From: Oscillospiraceae bacterium
GTDB lineage: Bacteria; Bacillota; Clostridia; Oscillospirales; Oscillospiraceae
Assembly (NCBI GenBank): GCA_015067885.1
Contig: SVLO01000005.1
Location: 1-64,000, forward strand
Length of the DNA: 64,000 nt
Reading direction: 5' to 3'
The notes under the pieces are model-generated. The model was given only the letters and a program-made list of their open reading frames with translations, did no database searches and had not been told where the DNA came from. The position numbers and the translations under genes were made by a program. Positions 25,820 to 34,929 of the stretch are shown one piece after another; position 1 is the first letter of the stretch, and every line of letters starts with the position of its first letter.

Positions 25820-27097
25820 ATGAGTGAGATTACCTTTCCCTATGGAAAAGGGCGGCTGTACGGCCGCTTTACGGAAGATGAGCTTGCGGGCGTTTTGACC
25901 TCCGCCATCGAGGAATACGCCCCAGAGGGGGATGAGGTGGAACTGGTCCGCCGTGCGATGGCTGCCCCCATCGGTTCCAAGACTTTGCGGGAGCTGGCTG
26001 TGGGAAAGCAAAAGGTGGTCATTATTGCCAGCGACCATACCCGACCCGTACCCAGCCGTGTGATTATCCCGGCAATGCTGGCGGAAATCCGGCAGGGAAA
26101 TCCCGGTGCGGACATTACTATTTTGATCGCCACCGGCTGTCACCGAGGGACTACGAAGGCGGAACTGGTATCCAAATTCGGCCAGGAGATCGTTGCCAAG
26201 GAAAGGATTTACGTCCACGATTGTGACGAGCGGGAAAAGCTGGTCAGCGTTGGCACACTGCCCTCCGGCGGCGATTGCGAGATCAACACCATCGCCATGG
26301 AAGCGGACCTGCTGGTGGCGGAGGGATTCATCGAACCTCACTTCTTCGCCGGTTTTTCCGGCGGCAGAAAGAGCGTTCTGCCCGGTGTGGCCGGTCGGTG
26401 CACGGTGCTGGCCAACCATTGTGCGGAATTTATCGCCCATGACAACGCCCGTACCGGCGTGCTGCAAAATAATCCCATCCACGAGGATATGCTGTGGGCG
26501 GCGAAACGGGCAAGGCTTGCCTACATCGTCAACGTGGTTCTCAATGCGGAGAAAAAGGTGATTTATGCCGTGGCCGGCGATGTGGAACAGGCGCACCGGA
26601 TGGGGACGGATTTTCTCGCCTCTCTGTGCGGCGCGACGGCTGTCCCGGCAGACATTGTCATCTCCACCAACGGCGGTTATCCCTTGGACCAGAACGTTTA
26701 TCAGGCGGTCAAGGGGATGACGGCGGCGGAGGCCACGGTGAAGAAGGGCGGCGTCATTATCATGATTGCCGCGGCCAACGACGGCATCGGCGGCGACCAT
26801 TTTTATCACCAGCTGGCGGATGAGCGGGATATTGAAAAGACCATGCAGACCTTCCTGAGCCGCGGACGAAATGAAACGGTACCTGACCAGTGGCAGACTC
26901 AGATCATGCTGCGGGTGCTGATGCGCGCCCGGGTGATTTTTGTTTCCGAAATGGAAGATGAGCTGGTGGAGCAGATGCACATGATCCCGGCTCATTCTCT
27001 GGAAGAAGCCATGACAAAAGCAAAACGTTTGCTGGACAAGCAGAACCCGACCGTCACCGCCATTCCGGACGGTGTTTCGGTGGTCGTACAGAAATAA
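25820..27097 (+). CDS. larA: Nickel-dependent lactate racemase LarA family
   Basis: 425 residues. LarA inverts D- and L-lactate (relatives act on other 2-hydroxyacids) with a nickel-pincer nucleotide covalently held by a lysine. All key residues fall at the same numbers as in the Lactobacillus enzyme: H108 in ATGCHRGT, H174 in EPHFFAG, K184 in GGRKSVLPG and H200 in LANHC. SDHTRPVPSRV is the usual N-terminal signature. The cofactor genes larB, larC and larE are not in this window, so they must lie elsewhere. It ends the hydrolase cassette; rbgA follows 19 bases later. Confidence 0.93.
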   Translation: MSEITFPYGKGRLYGRFTEDELAGVLTSAIEEYAPEGDEVELVRRAMAAPIGSKTLRELAVGKQKVVIIASDHTRPVPSRVIIPAMLAEIRQGNPGADITILIATGCHRGTTKAELVSKFGQEIVAKERIYVHDCDEREKLVSVGTLPSGGDCEINTIAMEADLLVAEGFIEPHFFAGFSGGRKSVLPGVAGRCTVLANHCAEFIAHDNARTGVLQNNPIHEDMLWAAKRARLAYIVNVVLNAEKKVIYAVAGDVEQAHRMGTDFLASLCGATAVPADIVISTNGGYPLDQNVYQAVKGMTAAEATVKKGGVIIMIAAANDGIGGDHFYHQLADERDIEKTMQTFLSRGRNETVPDQWQTQIMLRVLMRARVIFVSEMEDELVEQMHMIPAHSLEEAMTKAKRLLDKQNPTVTAIPDGVSVVVQK

Positions 27098-27116
27098 CGA
27101 GTAGGAGGGATGGGCC

Positions 27117-28016
27117 ATGAACATTCAATGGTATCCCGGACACATGACCAAGACCCGGCGGCAGATCGAAGCGGATCTGAAGCTGGTGGATATCGTGGTG
27201 GAGATCATTGATGCCCGCATCCCCATCTCCAGCCGCAATCCTGATATTGACCGCATTGTGGGGGACAAGCCCCGGCTTGTGGTACTCAACCGCGCCGACC
27301 AGGCTGACCCCGACAGCAACCGCCTGTGGACGGAGCAGTTTAAGCGACAGGGTTGGACGGTGCTGGAGACCGATGCCAAGACGGGCGCGGGTGTCAGCCG
27401 CTTTTCTCAGGTGATACAGTTGGCCCTGAAAGATCAGATCGCCCGCTGGCGGGAGAAGGGGCAGGTGGGCCGCCCGGTCCGTGCCATGGTGGTAGGCGTA
27501 CCAAATGTGGGCAAGTCTACCTTTATCAACAAAGTTGCCAAGCGCAAATCTGCCAAGGCGGGGGACCGGCCCGGTGTGACCCGGGGCAAGCAGTGGGTCA
27601 ACGTGGATGCTACCCTCGACTTGCTGGACACGCCCGGTATTCTGTGGCCCAAGTTTGAGGACGAGCGCACCGGAATCCACCTTGCCTTTACCGGCGCGGT
27701 AAAGGATGACATTATGGACGTGGAGGGCCTGGCCTGCCACTTGATGTGCTTTTTGAGCCGCCGCTACCCCGAGGCGCTGAAGAACGGCTATAAGCTCACC
27801 GCGCTGCCCGAGCGGGAGGCGGAGGAGAACGACATCGCCTTTGGTTATCGTATTCTTGAAACAGCCGCCCAAAAGCGCGGTATGCGCATTTCCGGCGGTG
27901 AGCTGGACACTGAGCGCATGGCCCGGGTGCTGCTGGATGAGTACCGTGGTGGCAAGCTTGGACGCTTTACACTTGAACTGCCGGAAGACGCGGCAGGGGA
28001 GGATGGAACCAAATGA
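27117..28016 (+). CDS. rbgA: Ribosome biogenesis GTPase RbgA/YlqF
   Basis: 299-residue circularly permuted GTPase needed for late 50S assembly (with L16, L27 and L36). It opens with the NIQWYPGHMTKTRR signature; the permuted order is visible as G4 LNRADQAD (about residue 58), then G1 GVPNVGKSTFIN (about 123) and G3 LDTPGILWP (about 170). GTAGGAGGG lies before the ATG. It overlaps rnhB by four bases, the usual Bacillota order. Confidence 0.95.
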   Translation: MNIQWYPGHMTKTRRQIEADLKLVDIVVEIIDARIPISSRNPDIDRIVGDKPRLVVLNRADQADPDSNRLWTEQFKRQGWTVLETDAKTGAGVSRFSQVIQLALKDQIARWREKGQVGRPVRAMVVGVPNVGKSTFINKVAKRKSAKAGDRPGVTRGKQWVNVDATLDLLDTPGILWPKFEDERTGIHLAFTGAVKDDIMDVEGLACHLMCFLSRRYPEALKNGYKLTALPEREAEENDIAFGYRILETAAQKRGMRISGGELDTERMARVLLDEYRGGKLGRFTLELPEDAAGEDGTK

Positions 28017-28627
28017 CGGATACCGCCATGTGGGAATTTGAGGAAAGATATCGTGCGCTGGGGTACGGTGCGATCTGCGGCTGTGATGAGGCGGGGGCGG
28101 GACCTTTGGCCGGTCCGGTCTATGCCGCGGCGGTGATTTTGCCGCCCGAAGCGGACATTCCAGGTTTGAACGACTCCAAAAAGCTGACCGAGCGCAAGCG
28201 GGAGCAGTTGTTTCCCATTATTCAGCAAACCGCGATTGCCTGGGCGGTCGCCCGGGTAGAGGCGGAGGAAATTGACGCCACCGACATTCTCAGCGCCCGG
28301 ATGAAGGCTATGCAGCTGGCCATGGACGCGCTGTCGGTGAAGCCGGACTTTGCCCTGATCGATGGCAACCGCGACAAGGGACGCACGGCGGCCATCACTA
28401 CGCCCCACGAACTGATCGTGCAGGGGGACAGCCGCAGCGCCAGCATCGCGGCAGCATCCATCCTGGCCAAAGTCAGCCGTGACCGCTGGATGGTGGAAAC
28501 GGCAAAGGAGTATCCCCAGTATCGGTTTGACAAGCACAAGGGCTATGGAACCAAATTGCATTACGATCTGCTGCGACAGTATGGGCTCAGCCCCATTCAC
28601 CGGCGCAGCTTTTTGAAGAACCTGTGA
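28013..28627 (+). CDS. rnhB: Ribonuclease HII
   Basis: 204-residue endonuclease that cuts RNA in RNA-DNA hybrids and removes single ribonucleotides. The active-site region CGCDEAGAGPLAGPVYAAAV gives the Asp-Glu pair; LNDSKKLTERKREQL, LIDGNRDKG and HKGYGTKLHYDLLRQYGLSPIHRRSF complete the family pattern. The start ATG overlaps the rbgA stop, and the stop overlaps the yraN GTG. Confidence 0.95.
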   Translation: MTDTAMWEFEERYRALGYGAICGCDEAGAGPLAGPVYAAAVILPPEADIPGLNDSKKLTERKREQLFPIIQQTAIAWAVARVEAEEIDATDILSARMKAMQLAMDALSVKPDFALIDGNRDKGRTAAITTPHELIVQGDSRSASIAAASILAKVSRDRWMVETAKEYPQYRFDKHKGYGTKLHYDLLRQYGLSPIHRRSFLKNL

Positions 28628-28995
28628 GCGGGGGAGAGCGGAAACTGCTGGGGCGCTGGGGCGAGGCGCTGGCGGCAGAGGTCTACCGAAAAAAGGGCTG
28701 GCAATTGGTTGCGGCTGGGTGGCAGTGCCGCTTTGGCGAGATCGACCTGATCGTAACGAACGCGAAGTACATCGTTTTTGCCGAGGTGAAGCTGCGCCAG
28801 GGCGACCGCTTTGCGGCGGCCCGGGAGTTTGTAGACCGCCATAAGCAGGAGCGGGTTCGCACCTCGGCACAGATGTACCTTGCCGAGAATCCCACCGACC
28901 TGCAGCCCCGCTTTGATGTGGTGGAGGTCTATGCCCCGGATGGGATGCTGACAAAAAAGCCACGAATAAATGTGCTGGAAAACGCTTTTGAATAA
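28624..28995 (+). CDS. YraN/UPF0102 nuclease-fold protein
   Basis: 123 residues with the restriction-endonuclease-like core of the UPF0102 family: GRWGEALAAEVYRKKGW, CRFGEIDLIVTN and FAEVKLRQGDRFAAA, giving an E-x-n-D-x-n-E-V-K metal motif. Its cellular role is not defined, though it accompanies rnhB widely. GTG start overlaps the rnhB stop (GTGA), which fixes the start. Confidence 0.9.
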   Translation: MSGGERKLLGRWGEALAAEVYRKKGWQLVAAGWQCRFGEIDLIVTNAKYIVFAEVKLRQGDRFAAAREFVDRHKQERVRTSAQMYLAENPTDLQPRFDVVEVYAPDGMLTKKPRINVLENAFE

Positions 28996-29016
28996 GAACT
29001 TTTCCCCGGTTCGCTC

Positions 29017-29045
29017 TTGACCTTGAGGCGGTTTCCTGCCATAAT
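29017..29045 (+). promoter_or_regulatory. Promoter of thrC
   Basis: TTGACC and CATAAT are separated by 17 bases, 36 bases before the thrC ATG, in the short gap after yraN. Confidence 0.7.
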
Positions 29046-29081
29046 AGTTGATTAGTATATTACACGAAAGAATGTGATTCT

Positions 29082-30566
29082 ATGCAGTACATCAGCACTC
29101 GAAACAATCAGCAGGGCTGTACCGCGGCGCAGGCTATTTCCCAGGGGCTTGCCCGGGATGGCGGCCTGCGTACCCCCATGTACATTCCCAAGCTGCCCAA
29201 AGGCGCGCTGGAGCAGCTTTGCTCCATGTCCTATCAGCAGCGGGCGGTGTATGTCATGGGCCTGTTTTTGGAGGAATTTTCTGCCGCGGAGCTGACCGGG
29301 TTTGCGGCCAAGGCCTATAGTTTGGACAAGTTTGATACCCCGGCTGTGGCGCCTGTCCACACGCTGGAAGACAACCTGCATTGTTTGGAACTGTGGCACG
29401 GGCCCACCTGCGCCTTTAAGGACATGGCGCTGCAGATGCTGCCCCATCTGCTGACCGCTTCTTTGAAGAAGACACAGGAGGATAAGACCGTCTGTATCCT
29501 TGTGGCCACCTCCGGCGACACCGGCAAGGGCGCTTTGGAGGGTTTCCGTGACGTGGACAACACCCGCATCATGGTGTTCTACCCCAAGGACGGCGTATCC
29601 CAGGTACAGCAGCTGCAGATGACCACCCAGGAGGGCGACAACGTGGGTGTCTGCGCCGTTCACGGCAACTTCGACGATGCACAGACCGGCGTGAAACGAC
29701 TGTTCTCTGACGAGGCTCTGCGGGAAAAGCTGGCAGAGAGAGGGTACTTCCTGTCCTCTGCTAACTCTATCAACTGGGGCCGCGTGCTGCCTCAGATCGT
29801 CTACTATGTGTCCGCTTACTGCGACCTGGTGCGTGACGGCAAGCTGACCATGGGTGATAAGCTGAACATCTGCGTACCCACCGGCAACTTCGGCAATATT
29901 CTTGCCGCCTACTACGCCGGGGAGATGGGTGTGCCTGTGGGCAAGCTGATCTGCGCCTCCAACAGCAACAACGTGCTGACCGAGTTTTTGACCACCGGCG
30001 TGTATGACCGCAACCGCACCTTCTACACCACCACGTCCCCCTCCATGGACATTCTGATCTCCAGCAATCTGGAGCGGCTGCTCTACGCTGTGGAGCAGGA
30101 TTCCGAGGCCGTGCGCGGCTACATGGAGCAACTGAATGCCTGCGGCAAGTACGAGGTCAGCGACAAGGTCAAGGCCTGGATCGCCAAGCGCTTCTGTGCC
30201 GGCTTCTGTGACGACGCTCAGACCGCCAAGGTCATTGAGCGCATCTATCGCCAGTATGACTATCTCATTGACACCCACACCGCTGTGGCCTTTGACGTGA
30301 TGGAGCAGTACCGGCGTGAAACCGGCGATGAGACTGCCGCCCTGGTGGTATCTACCGCCAGCCCCTTCAAGTTCTGCGACAGTGTGCTGACCGCCCTGGG
30401 TCAGACCGAGATCGCCGACGGTCTTGCGGTGCTGGATCAGTTGACCGAGGTCACCGGCCGCACCGCGCCCGTGCCCCTGGCCGGCTTGAGGGACAAGCGC
30501 GTGCGTTTTACTGCCAGTGTGGATAAGGAACGCATGGAAGACGTGGTCCTTGGGATGCTGGATTGA
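29082..30566 (+). CDS. thrC: Threonine synthase
   Basis: PLP enzyme (494 aa) that converts O-phosphohomoserine to threonine. It belongs to the longer class: YISTRNNQQGCTAAQAISQGLARDGGL-like N-terminus, the PLP lysine in HGPTCAFKDMALQ (about residue 110), VATSGDTGKGALEG for substrate phosphate and CVPTGNFGNILAAYYA for the cofactor phosphate. No hom or thrB gene lies nearby. The metallophosphoesterase gene starts one base after the stop. Confidence 0.95.
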   Translation: MQYISTRNNQQGCTAAQAISQGLARDGGLRTPMYIPKLPKGALEQLCSMSYQQRAVYVMGLFLEEFSAAELTGFAAKAYSLDKFDTPAVAPVHTLEDNLHCLELWHGPTCAFKDMALQMLPHLLTASLKKTQEDKTVCILVATSGDTGKGALEGFRDVDNTRIMVFYPKDGVSQVQQLQMTTQEGDNVGVCAVHGNFDDAQTGVKRLFSDEALREKLAERGYFLSSANSINWGRVLPQIVYYVSAYCDLVRDGKLTMGDKLNICVPTGNFGNILAAYYAGEMGVPVGKLICASNSNNVLTEFLTTGVYDRNRTFYTTTSPSMDILISSNLERLLYAVEQDSEAVRGYMEQLNACGKYEVSDKVKAWIAKRFCAGFCDDAQTAKVIERIYRQYDYLIDTHTAVAFDVMEQYRRETGDETAALVVSTASPFKFCDSVLTALGQTEIADGLAVLDQLTEVTGRTAPVPLAGLRDKRVRFTASVDKERMEDVVLGMLD

Positions 30567-30567
30567 T

Positions 30568-31254
30568 ATGGCACTGTTTGCAATCGGAGACACCCATCTG
30601 TCCCTGAAAAGCAACAAGTCTATGGAGGTCTTTGGCGGTCGCTGGGACGGTTACATGGATAAGCTGGAACAGGGCTTTGCGCAGGTGGGGGAGGAGGACA
30701 CGGTCGTTATTTGCGGTGACGTGTCCTGGGGCATGAGTCTGGAGGAATCCCGGGAGGACTTTGCCTTTCTCAATGATCTGCCGGGGAAGAAGCTGCTGGT
30801 CAAGGGAAACCACGATTACTGGTGGACCACCGCGGCCAAGATGAACGCCTTTTTTGCGGCCAACGGCTTTGATAAGCTGTCCCTGCTGCACAACAACTGC
30901 GCCTTTTATGGGGACGTGGCTCTGTGCGGCACCCGGGGCTGGTTCTTTGAGGAAGAGCGGGGGGAACACAGCGCCAAGATCTTCAACCGGGAGCTGATTC
31001 GGCTGGAAGCGTCGCTGAAAGCGGCGGGGGAGCGGGAGAAATACTGCTTTCTCCATTACCCGCCCCTGTGTACCGGCTACCGCTGTGAAGAGATCCTGGA
31101 CCTGATGGCCCGATACGGCGTGAGCCGCTGCTATGCAGGGCATCTCCACGGTCCCAGCCATCGGTTTGCGTACTGCGGAACGGACAACGGAATTGCCTTC
31201 GGCATGGTTTCTGCGGATTTTATCGGCTTTTTGCCCGAAAAAATTTGCGAATAA
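30568..31254 (+). CDS. Metallophosphoesterase (calcineurin-like)
   Basis: 228-residue cytoplasmic phosphohydrolase with the complete dimetal motif set in order: IGDTHLS, CGDVSWG, KGNHDYWW, LHYPPLC and AGHLHGPS. I take the ATG at 30568; the track's 17 extra residues run back into thrC. It is a stand-alone member common in Clostridia; the substrate (phosphoprotein, nucleotide or other) cannot be told from sequence. It is co-transcribed with thrC, without an obvious pathway link. Confidence 0.88.
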   Translation: MALFAIGDTHLSLKSNKSMEVFGGRWDGYMDKLEQGFAQVGEEDTVVICGDVSWGMSLEESREDFAFLNDLPGKKLLVKGNHDYWWTTAAKMNAFFAANGFDKLSLLHNNCAFYGDVALCGTRGWFFEEERGEHSAKIFNRELIRLEASLKAAGEREKYCFLHYPPLCTGYRCEEILDLMARYGVSRCYAGHLHGPSHRFAYCGTDNGIAFGMVSADFIGFLPEKICE

Positions 31255-31373
31255 AGGATAAAAAAAGCAATTTACATCTAGAAATACGGAAACAAATCTG
31301 TTAGAATAACTAAGTTAAAGCAAATGGCATGTTCGGGCTGTTCAAAACCCGGTGCCGACAGGAGGAAAATAAC

Positions 31374-32855
31374 ATGACCGTCACCAATGTAGAGAAAAAA
31401 GAAAACAGCACCGTTGAGCTTACCATCCAGGTGGGCGCCGAGGCCTTTGAGGCTGCCGTTCAGAAGGCTTATCTGAAGAACCGCGCCAGCATCAGCATCC
31501 CCGGCTTCCGCAAGGGCAAGGCTCCCCGCGCCATTGTTGAAAAGCTGTACGGCGCCTCCATTTTCTACGAGGATGCCATCAATGAGCTGTATCCCTCTGC
31601 TTATGCCGAGGCGGTTGCCGAGCAGAAGCTGGACGAGGTTGGCTACCCCAAGATGGAGATCGTCACCGTCGGTAAGGAGGGCTTTACCTTCAAGGCTGTT
31701 GTCAGCGTTCGTCCCGAGGTAAAGCTGGGCACCTACAAGGGCCTGTCCGCCCCCAAGACCGTTGCCAAGGTCACCGAGAAGGACATCAACGAGGAGTTGA
31801 CCCCCTACGTTGCCCGCGCCACCCGTCTGGTGGCTGTCAAGCGCAAGGCCAAGAAGGGCGACACCGCTGTCATCGATTTTGAGGGCTTTATGGACGGCAA
31901 GCCTTTCGAGGGCGGCAAGGGCGAGAACTACAGCCTGGAGCTGGGTTCCGGTTCCTTCATCCCCGGTTTTGAGGAGCAGCTCATCGGCGCCAAGGCCGGC
32001 GAGGAGAAGGAGCTGAACCTGACCTTCCCCGAGGAGTATGTTGCCGACCTGGCCGGCAAGGACGTGGTGTTCAAGGTCAAGGTCAACGAGGTCAAGGAAG
32101 CTGTCAAGCCTGAGCTGGACGACGAGTTTGCCAAGGACGTGTCCGAGTTTGACACCCTGGAGGCTTTCAAGAAGGACCTGGCCGACAAGCTGACCGCCAA
32201 GCGCACCGAGGCTGCCCAGCGCGACTACGAGCAGGCCATCATTGACCAGCTTATCGAGAAGATGACCGTCACCGTGCCCGAGACCATGGTGGACGTGCAG
32301 GTCGATCGCATGATGGACGACTTTGCCAACCGCATTGCCGCTCAGGGTATGGATGTCAACCAGTACCTGCAGATGATGGGCATGAATGCCGATATGATGC
32401 GCATGAGCGCCCGTCCCAACGCCGAGAAGCAGGTGAAGGTGGAGCTGGCTCTGGATGCCGTTGCCGCCGCCGAGAAGCTGGAGGTTTCCGACGAGGAGGC
32501 CGAGGCCGAGCTGCAGCGCCTGGCCGACCAGTACAGCATGGAGCTGGACAAGGTCAAGAGCATTGTTCCCGCCGAGGAGTTGAAGAAGGACCTGCTGAAG
32601 AAGAAGGCCTCCGACTTCGTGTTTGCCAACGCCAAGGTCAAGGCCGCCGCCAAGAAGGCTGCCCCCAAGACCGAGGAGTCTGCTGAGGCTGCCGAGGAAA
32701 AGCCTGCCACCAAGAAGACCACCGCGGCCAAGCCTGCTGCCAAGAAGACTACCACCACCAAGAAGACTGCGGCCAAGGCGGACGAGGCCAAGCCCGCCGC
32801 CAAGAAGACCACCACCACTGCCAAGAAGCCTGCCGCCAAGAAGACCGAGGAATAA
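31374..32855 (+). CDS. tig: Trigger factor with a Lys/Ala/Thr-rich tail
   Basis: Ribosome-bound chaperone and prolyl isomerase, 493 aa. The ribosome-docking signature GFRKGKAPRAIVEKLYG lies near residues 44-60; the FKBP-type PPIase domain follows at about 155-240 (GDTAVIDFEGFMDGKPFEGG); the C-terminal arms reach about 415. After that, residues about 421-493 are a low-complexity tail of K, A, T, P and E, built from repeats of KPAAKKTTTT type, like a histone H1 tail. Usual length is about 430, so the tail is an addition. AGGAGG precedes the ATG. clpP-clpX-lon follow, the classical order. Confidence 0.95.
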   Translation: MTVTNVEKKENSTVELTIQVGAEAFEAAVQKAYLKNRASISIPGFRKGKAPRAIVEKLYGASIFYEDAINELYPSAYAEAVAEQKLDEVGYPKMEIVTVGKEGFTFKAVVSVRPEVKLGTYKGLSAPKTVAKVTEKDINEELTPYVARATRLVAVKRKAKKGDTAVIDFEGFMDGKPFEGGKGENYSLELGSGSFIPGFEEQLIGAKAGEEKELNLTFPEEYVADLAGKDVVFKVKVNEVKEAVKPELDDEFAKDVSEFDTLEAFKKDLADKLTAKRTEAAQRDYEQAIIDQLIEKMTVTVPETMVDVQVDRMMDDFANRIAAQGMDVNQYLQMMGMNADMMRMSARPNAEKQVKVELALDAVAAAEKLEVSDEEAEAELQRLADQYSMELDKVKSIVPAEELKKDLLKKKASDFVFANAKVKAAAKKAAPKTEESAEAAEEKPATKKTTAAKPAAKKTTTTKKTAAKADEAKPAAKKTTTTAKKPAAKKTEE

Positions 32856-32911
32856 TCTTCCGGCGCGCGGACATAATGTAGTGACAGATTTGTCCGGAAG
32901 GAGATTTATCC

Positions 32912-33493
32912 ATGAGCTTTATTCCCTATGTTGTGGAGCAGACCAACCGCGGCGAGCGGTCCTACGACATTTTCTCCCGTCTGCTCAACGACCGTATCAT
33001 TTTCCTGTCCGAAGAGGTCAACGACACCACTGCAAGCCTTGTGGTGGCACAGTTGCTGTACCTTGAGGCGCAGGACCCCGACAAGGACATCCAGTTCTAC
33101 ATCAACAGCCCGGGTGGCTCCGTGACCGCCGGCATGGCCATCTACGACACCATGCAGTATATCAAGTGCGATGTGTCCACCATCTGCATCGGTATGGCCG
33201 CCAGCATGGGTGCGTTCCTGCTGTCTGCCGGCACCAAGGGTAAGCGTTACGCTCTGCCCAACGCCGAGATCATGATCCATCAGCCCTCCGCCGGGACCCA
33301 GGGACAGGTGACCGATATGGCCATTCACCTCAAGCGTCTTGAGATCATCAAGCAGCGCATGAATCGAATTTTGGCGGAAAACACCGGCAAGAGTATCGAA
33401 ATTGTTACCGCAGATTGTGAGCGCGACAACTTTATGACCGCCGAGCAGGCTGTGGAATACGGTCTGATCGACAAGGTGATTGAGAAACGATAA
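32912..33493 (+). CDS. clpP: ATP-dependent Clp protease proteolytic subunit ClpP
   Basis: 193-residue serine protease that forms a two-ring barrel and degrades proteins fed by ClpX or ClpC. The triad falls at canonical numbers: Ser98 in GMAASMGAF, His123 in IMIHQPSAG and Asp172 in CERDNFM. GGAAGGAG precedes the ATG. Trigger factor lies upstream and clpX downstream. Confidence 0.98.
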   Translation: MSFIPYVVEQTNRGERSYDIFSRLLNDRIIFLSEEVNDTTASLVVAQLLYLEAQDPDKDIQFYINSPGGSVTAGMAIYDTMQYIKCDVSTICIGMAASMGAFLLSAGTKGKRYALPNAEIMIHQPSAGTQGQVTDMAIHLKRLEIIKQRMNRILAENTGKSIEIVTADCERDNFMTAEQAVEYGLIDKVIEKR

Positions 33494-33503
33494 GTTAGCC
33501 GGG

Positions 33504-33536
33504 GGAGTGGGGGCAGAAGGCTGCCTCCACTCCTTT
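33504..33536 (+). terminator. Hairpin between clpP and clpX (weak terminator or processing site)
   Basis: GGAGTGGGGGCAG pairs with CTGCCTCCACTCC (one G-U pair) across a 4-base loop, followed by only three T. It lies 10 bases past the clpP stop; partial read-through into clpX is likely. Confidence 0.5.
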
Positions 33537-33554
33537 GAGCGATAAGGAGTCATT

Positions 33555-34841
33555 ATGGGAAAAAACGACGAAAAGAAGGCTCTGCGCTGTTCCTTTTGCG
33601 GCAAGCATCAGGAACAAGTCCAGCGACTGATCGCCGGACCGGGTGCCTATATCTGTAACGAGTGCGTCAATCTGTGCCTGGGCATTTTGGACTCGGACTT
33701 GGAGCAGCAGAGCTATGCTCCTGCCGTACAGGTGCCGGACGAAATCCCCACGCCCAAGCAGATCAAGGAGTATTTGGATCAGTATATCATCGGTCAGGAA
33801 CAGGCCAAGGTCGCCCTGTCCGTTTCCGTCTATAACCACTACAAGCGCATCTATTTCGGTGGTGCCGACGATGTGGAGCTGCAAAAGAGCAACATTCTGC
33901 TTGTGGGCCCCACCGGTTGCGGAAAGACTCTGTTTGCCCAGTCTTTGGCTCGAATTCTGAACGTGCCCTTTGCCATTGCCGATGCTACCACCTTGACGGA
34001 AGCCGGTTATGTGGGCGACGACGTGGAAAACATCCTGCTGCGCCTGGTGCAGGCTGCGGATTACGATGTGGAGCTGGCTGAGCGTGGCATCATCTACATC
34101 GACGAGATGGACAAAATTGCCCGCAAAAGCGAGAATACCTCCATCACTCGTGATGTGTCCGGCGAGGGTGTTCAGCAGGCTCTGCTGAAGATCTTGGAGG
34201 GTACGGTGGCAAACGTACCGCCTCAGGGTGGCCGCAAGCACCCTCATCAGGAGTTCATTCAGATCGACACCCGCAACATCCTGTTCATTTGCGGCGGTGC
34301 CTTCGAGGGCATCGAGAAGATCATCGAAAGCCGCTTGGACCGCAAGAGCATGGGCTTCGGTGCCGAGATTCAGAGTAAGAAAAATCGCAATGTTGGCGAG
34401 ATTATCAAGGAGATCCAGCCTCAGGACCTGCTGAAGTTTGGCATTATTCCTGAGCTGGTTGGTCGTCTGCCTGTGCTGACCACATTGGAATCCCTGGACG
34501 TGGACCAAATGGTGCGTATCCTGACCGAGCCTAAAAACGCCCTGGTTAAGCAGTACAAGAAGCTGATGGACTATGACGAGGTGGAGCTGGAGTTCCAGCC
34601 CGAGGCGCTGCGCGCTGTAGCTGAGCGCGCTGTGGAGCGCAGCATCGGCGCCCGCGGCCTGCGCGCTATTTTGGAGGAGGTCATGACTCAGGTCATGTTC
34701 CAAACGCCTTCTGACCCCACTATTGTCAAGGTGGTCATCACGCCGGAGAGCGTGCGGGGAGAGAAGCAGCCCGAGCTGTTGCGGGACCCCGAACGCCTGG
34801 ATCGCCCCATGCTGGGTAAGGCCGCGCTGCGTGCGGAATAA
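33555..34841 (+). CDS. clpX: Clp protease ATP-binding subunit ClpX
   Basis: AAA+ unfoldase (428 aa) that feeds tagged substrates to ClpP. The N-terminal zinc-binding domain carries [18 protein letters not shown] followed by CNECVNLC; Walker A is GPTGCGKT, Walker [10 protein letters not shown], and the pore and sensor region includes [21 protein letters not shown]. Length and order match the family. ATAAGGAG precedes the ATG; a terminator follows. Confidence 0.98.
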   Translation: MGKNDEKKALRCSFCGKHQEQVQRLIAGPGAYICNECVNLCLGILDSDLEQQSYAPAVQVPDEIPTPKQIKEYLDQYIIGQEQAKVALSVSVYNHYKRIYFGGADDVELQKSNILLVGPTGCGKTLFAQSLARILNVPFAIADATTLTEAGYVGDDVENILLRLVQAADYDVELAERGIIYIDEMDKIARKSENTSITRDVSGEGVQQALLKILEGTVANVPPQGGRKHPHQEFIQIDTRNILFICGGAFEGIEKIIESRLDRKSMGFGAEIQSKKNRNVGEIIKEIQPQDLLKFGIIPELVGRLPVLTTLESLDVDQMVRILTEPKNALVKQYKKLMDYDEVELEFQPEALRAVAERAVERSIGARGLRAILEEVMTQVMFQTPSDPTIVKVVITPESVRGEKQPELLRDPERLDRPMLGKAALRAE

Positions 34842-34863
34842 AGCGGCGTAATCACAACACATT

Positions 34864-34902
34864 CGTCCCGCAGAACACGCAGTGTGGTCTGCGGGACGTT
34901 TT
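34864..34902 (+). terminator. Terminator between clpX and lon
   Basis: CGTCCCGCAGA pairs with TCTGCGGGACG across a 13-base loop, followed by TTTT. It lies 22 bases past the clpX stop and just before the lon ribosome site. Confidence 0.8.
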
Positions 34903-34929
34903 GACTATTCCCGGAAGGAAGGGATCAAC

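Noticed and set aside
24941-27124. 727-residue minus-strand ORF
   Set aside because: Antisense shadow across the GNAT-like gene and larA; no recognisable domain and it spans gene borders of the other strand.
29052-30617. 521-residue minus-strand ORF
   Set aside because: Antisense shadow of thrC, which has clear PLP-enzyme motifs.
31261-31373. Sigma-A promoter for tig
   Set aside because: TGTTAGAAT could be an extended -10, but no -35 lies at proper spacing; the pair TTTACA/TAGAAT is 25 bases apart, so no promoter is listed.
32634-32852. Frameshift or gene fusion at the end of tig
   Set aside because: The repeat-rich tail continues in the same frame with consistent codon choice and ends at a normal stop before clpP, so it is a real extension.
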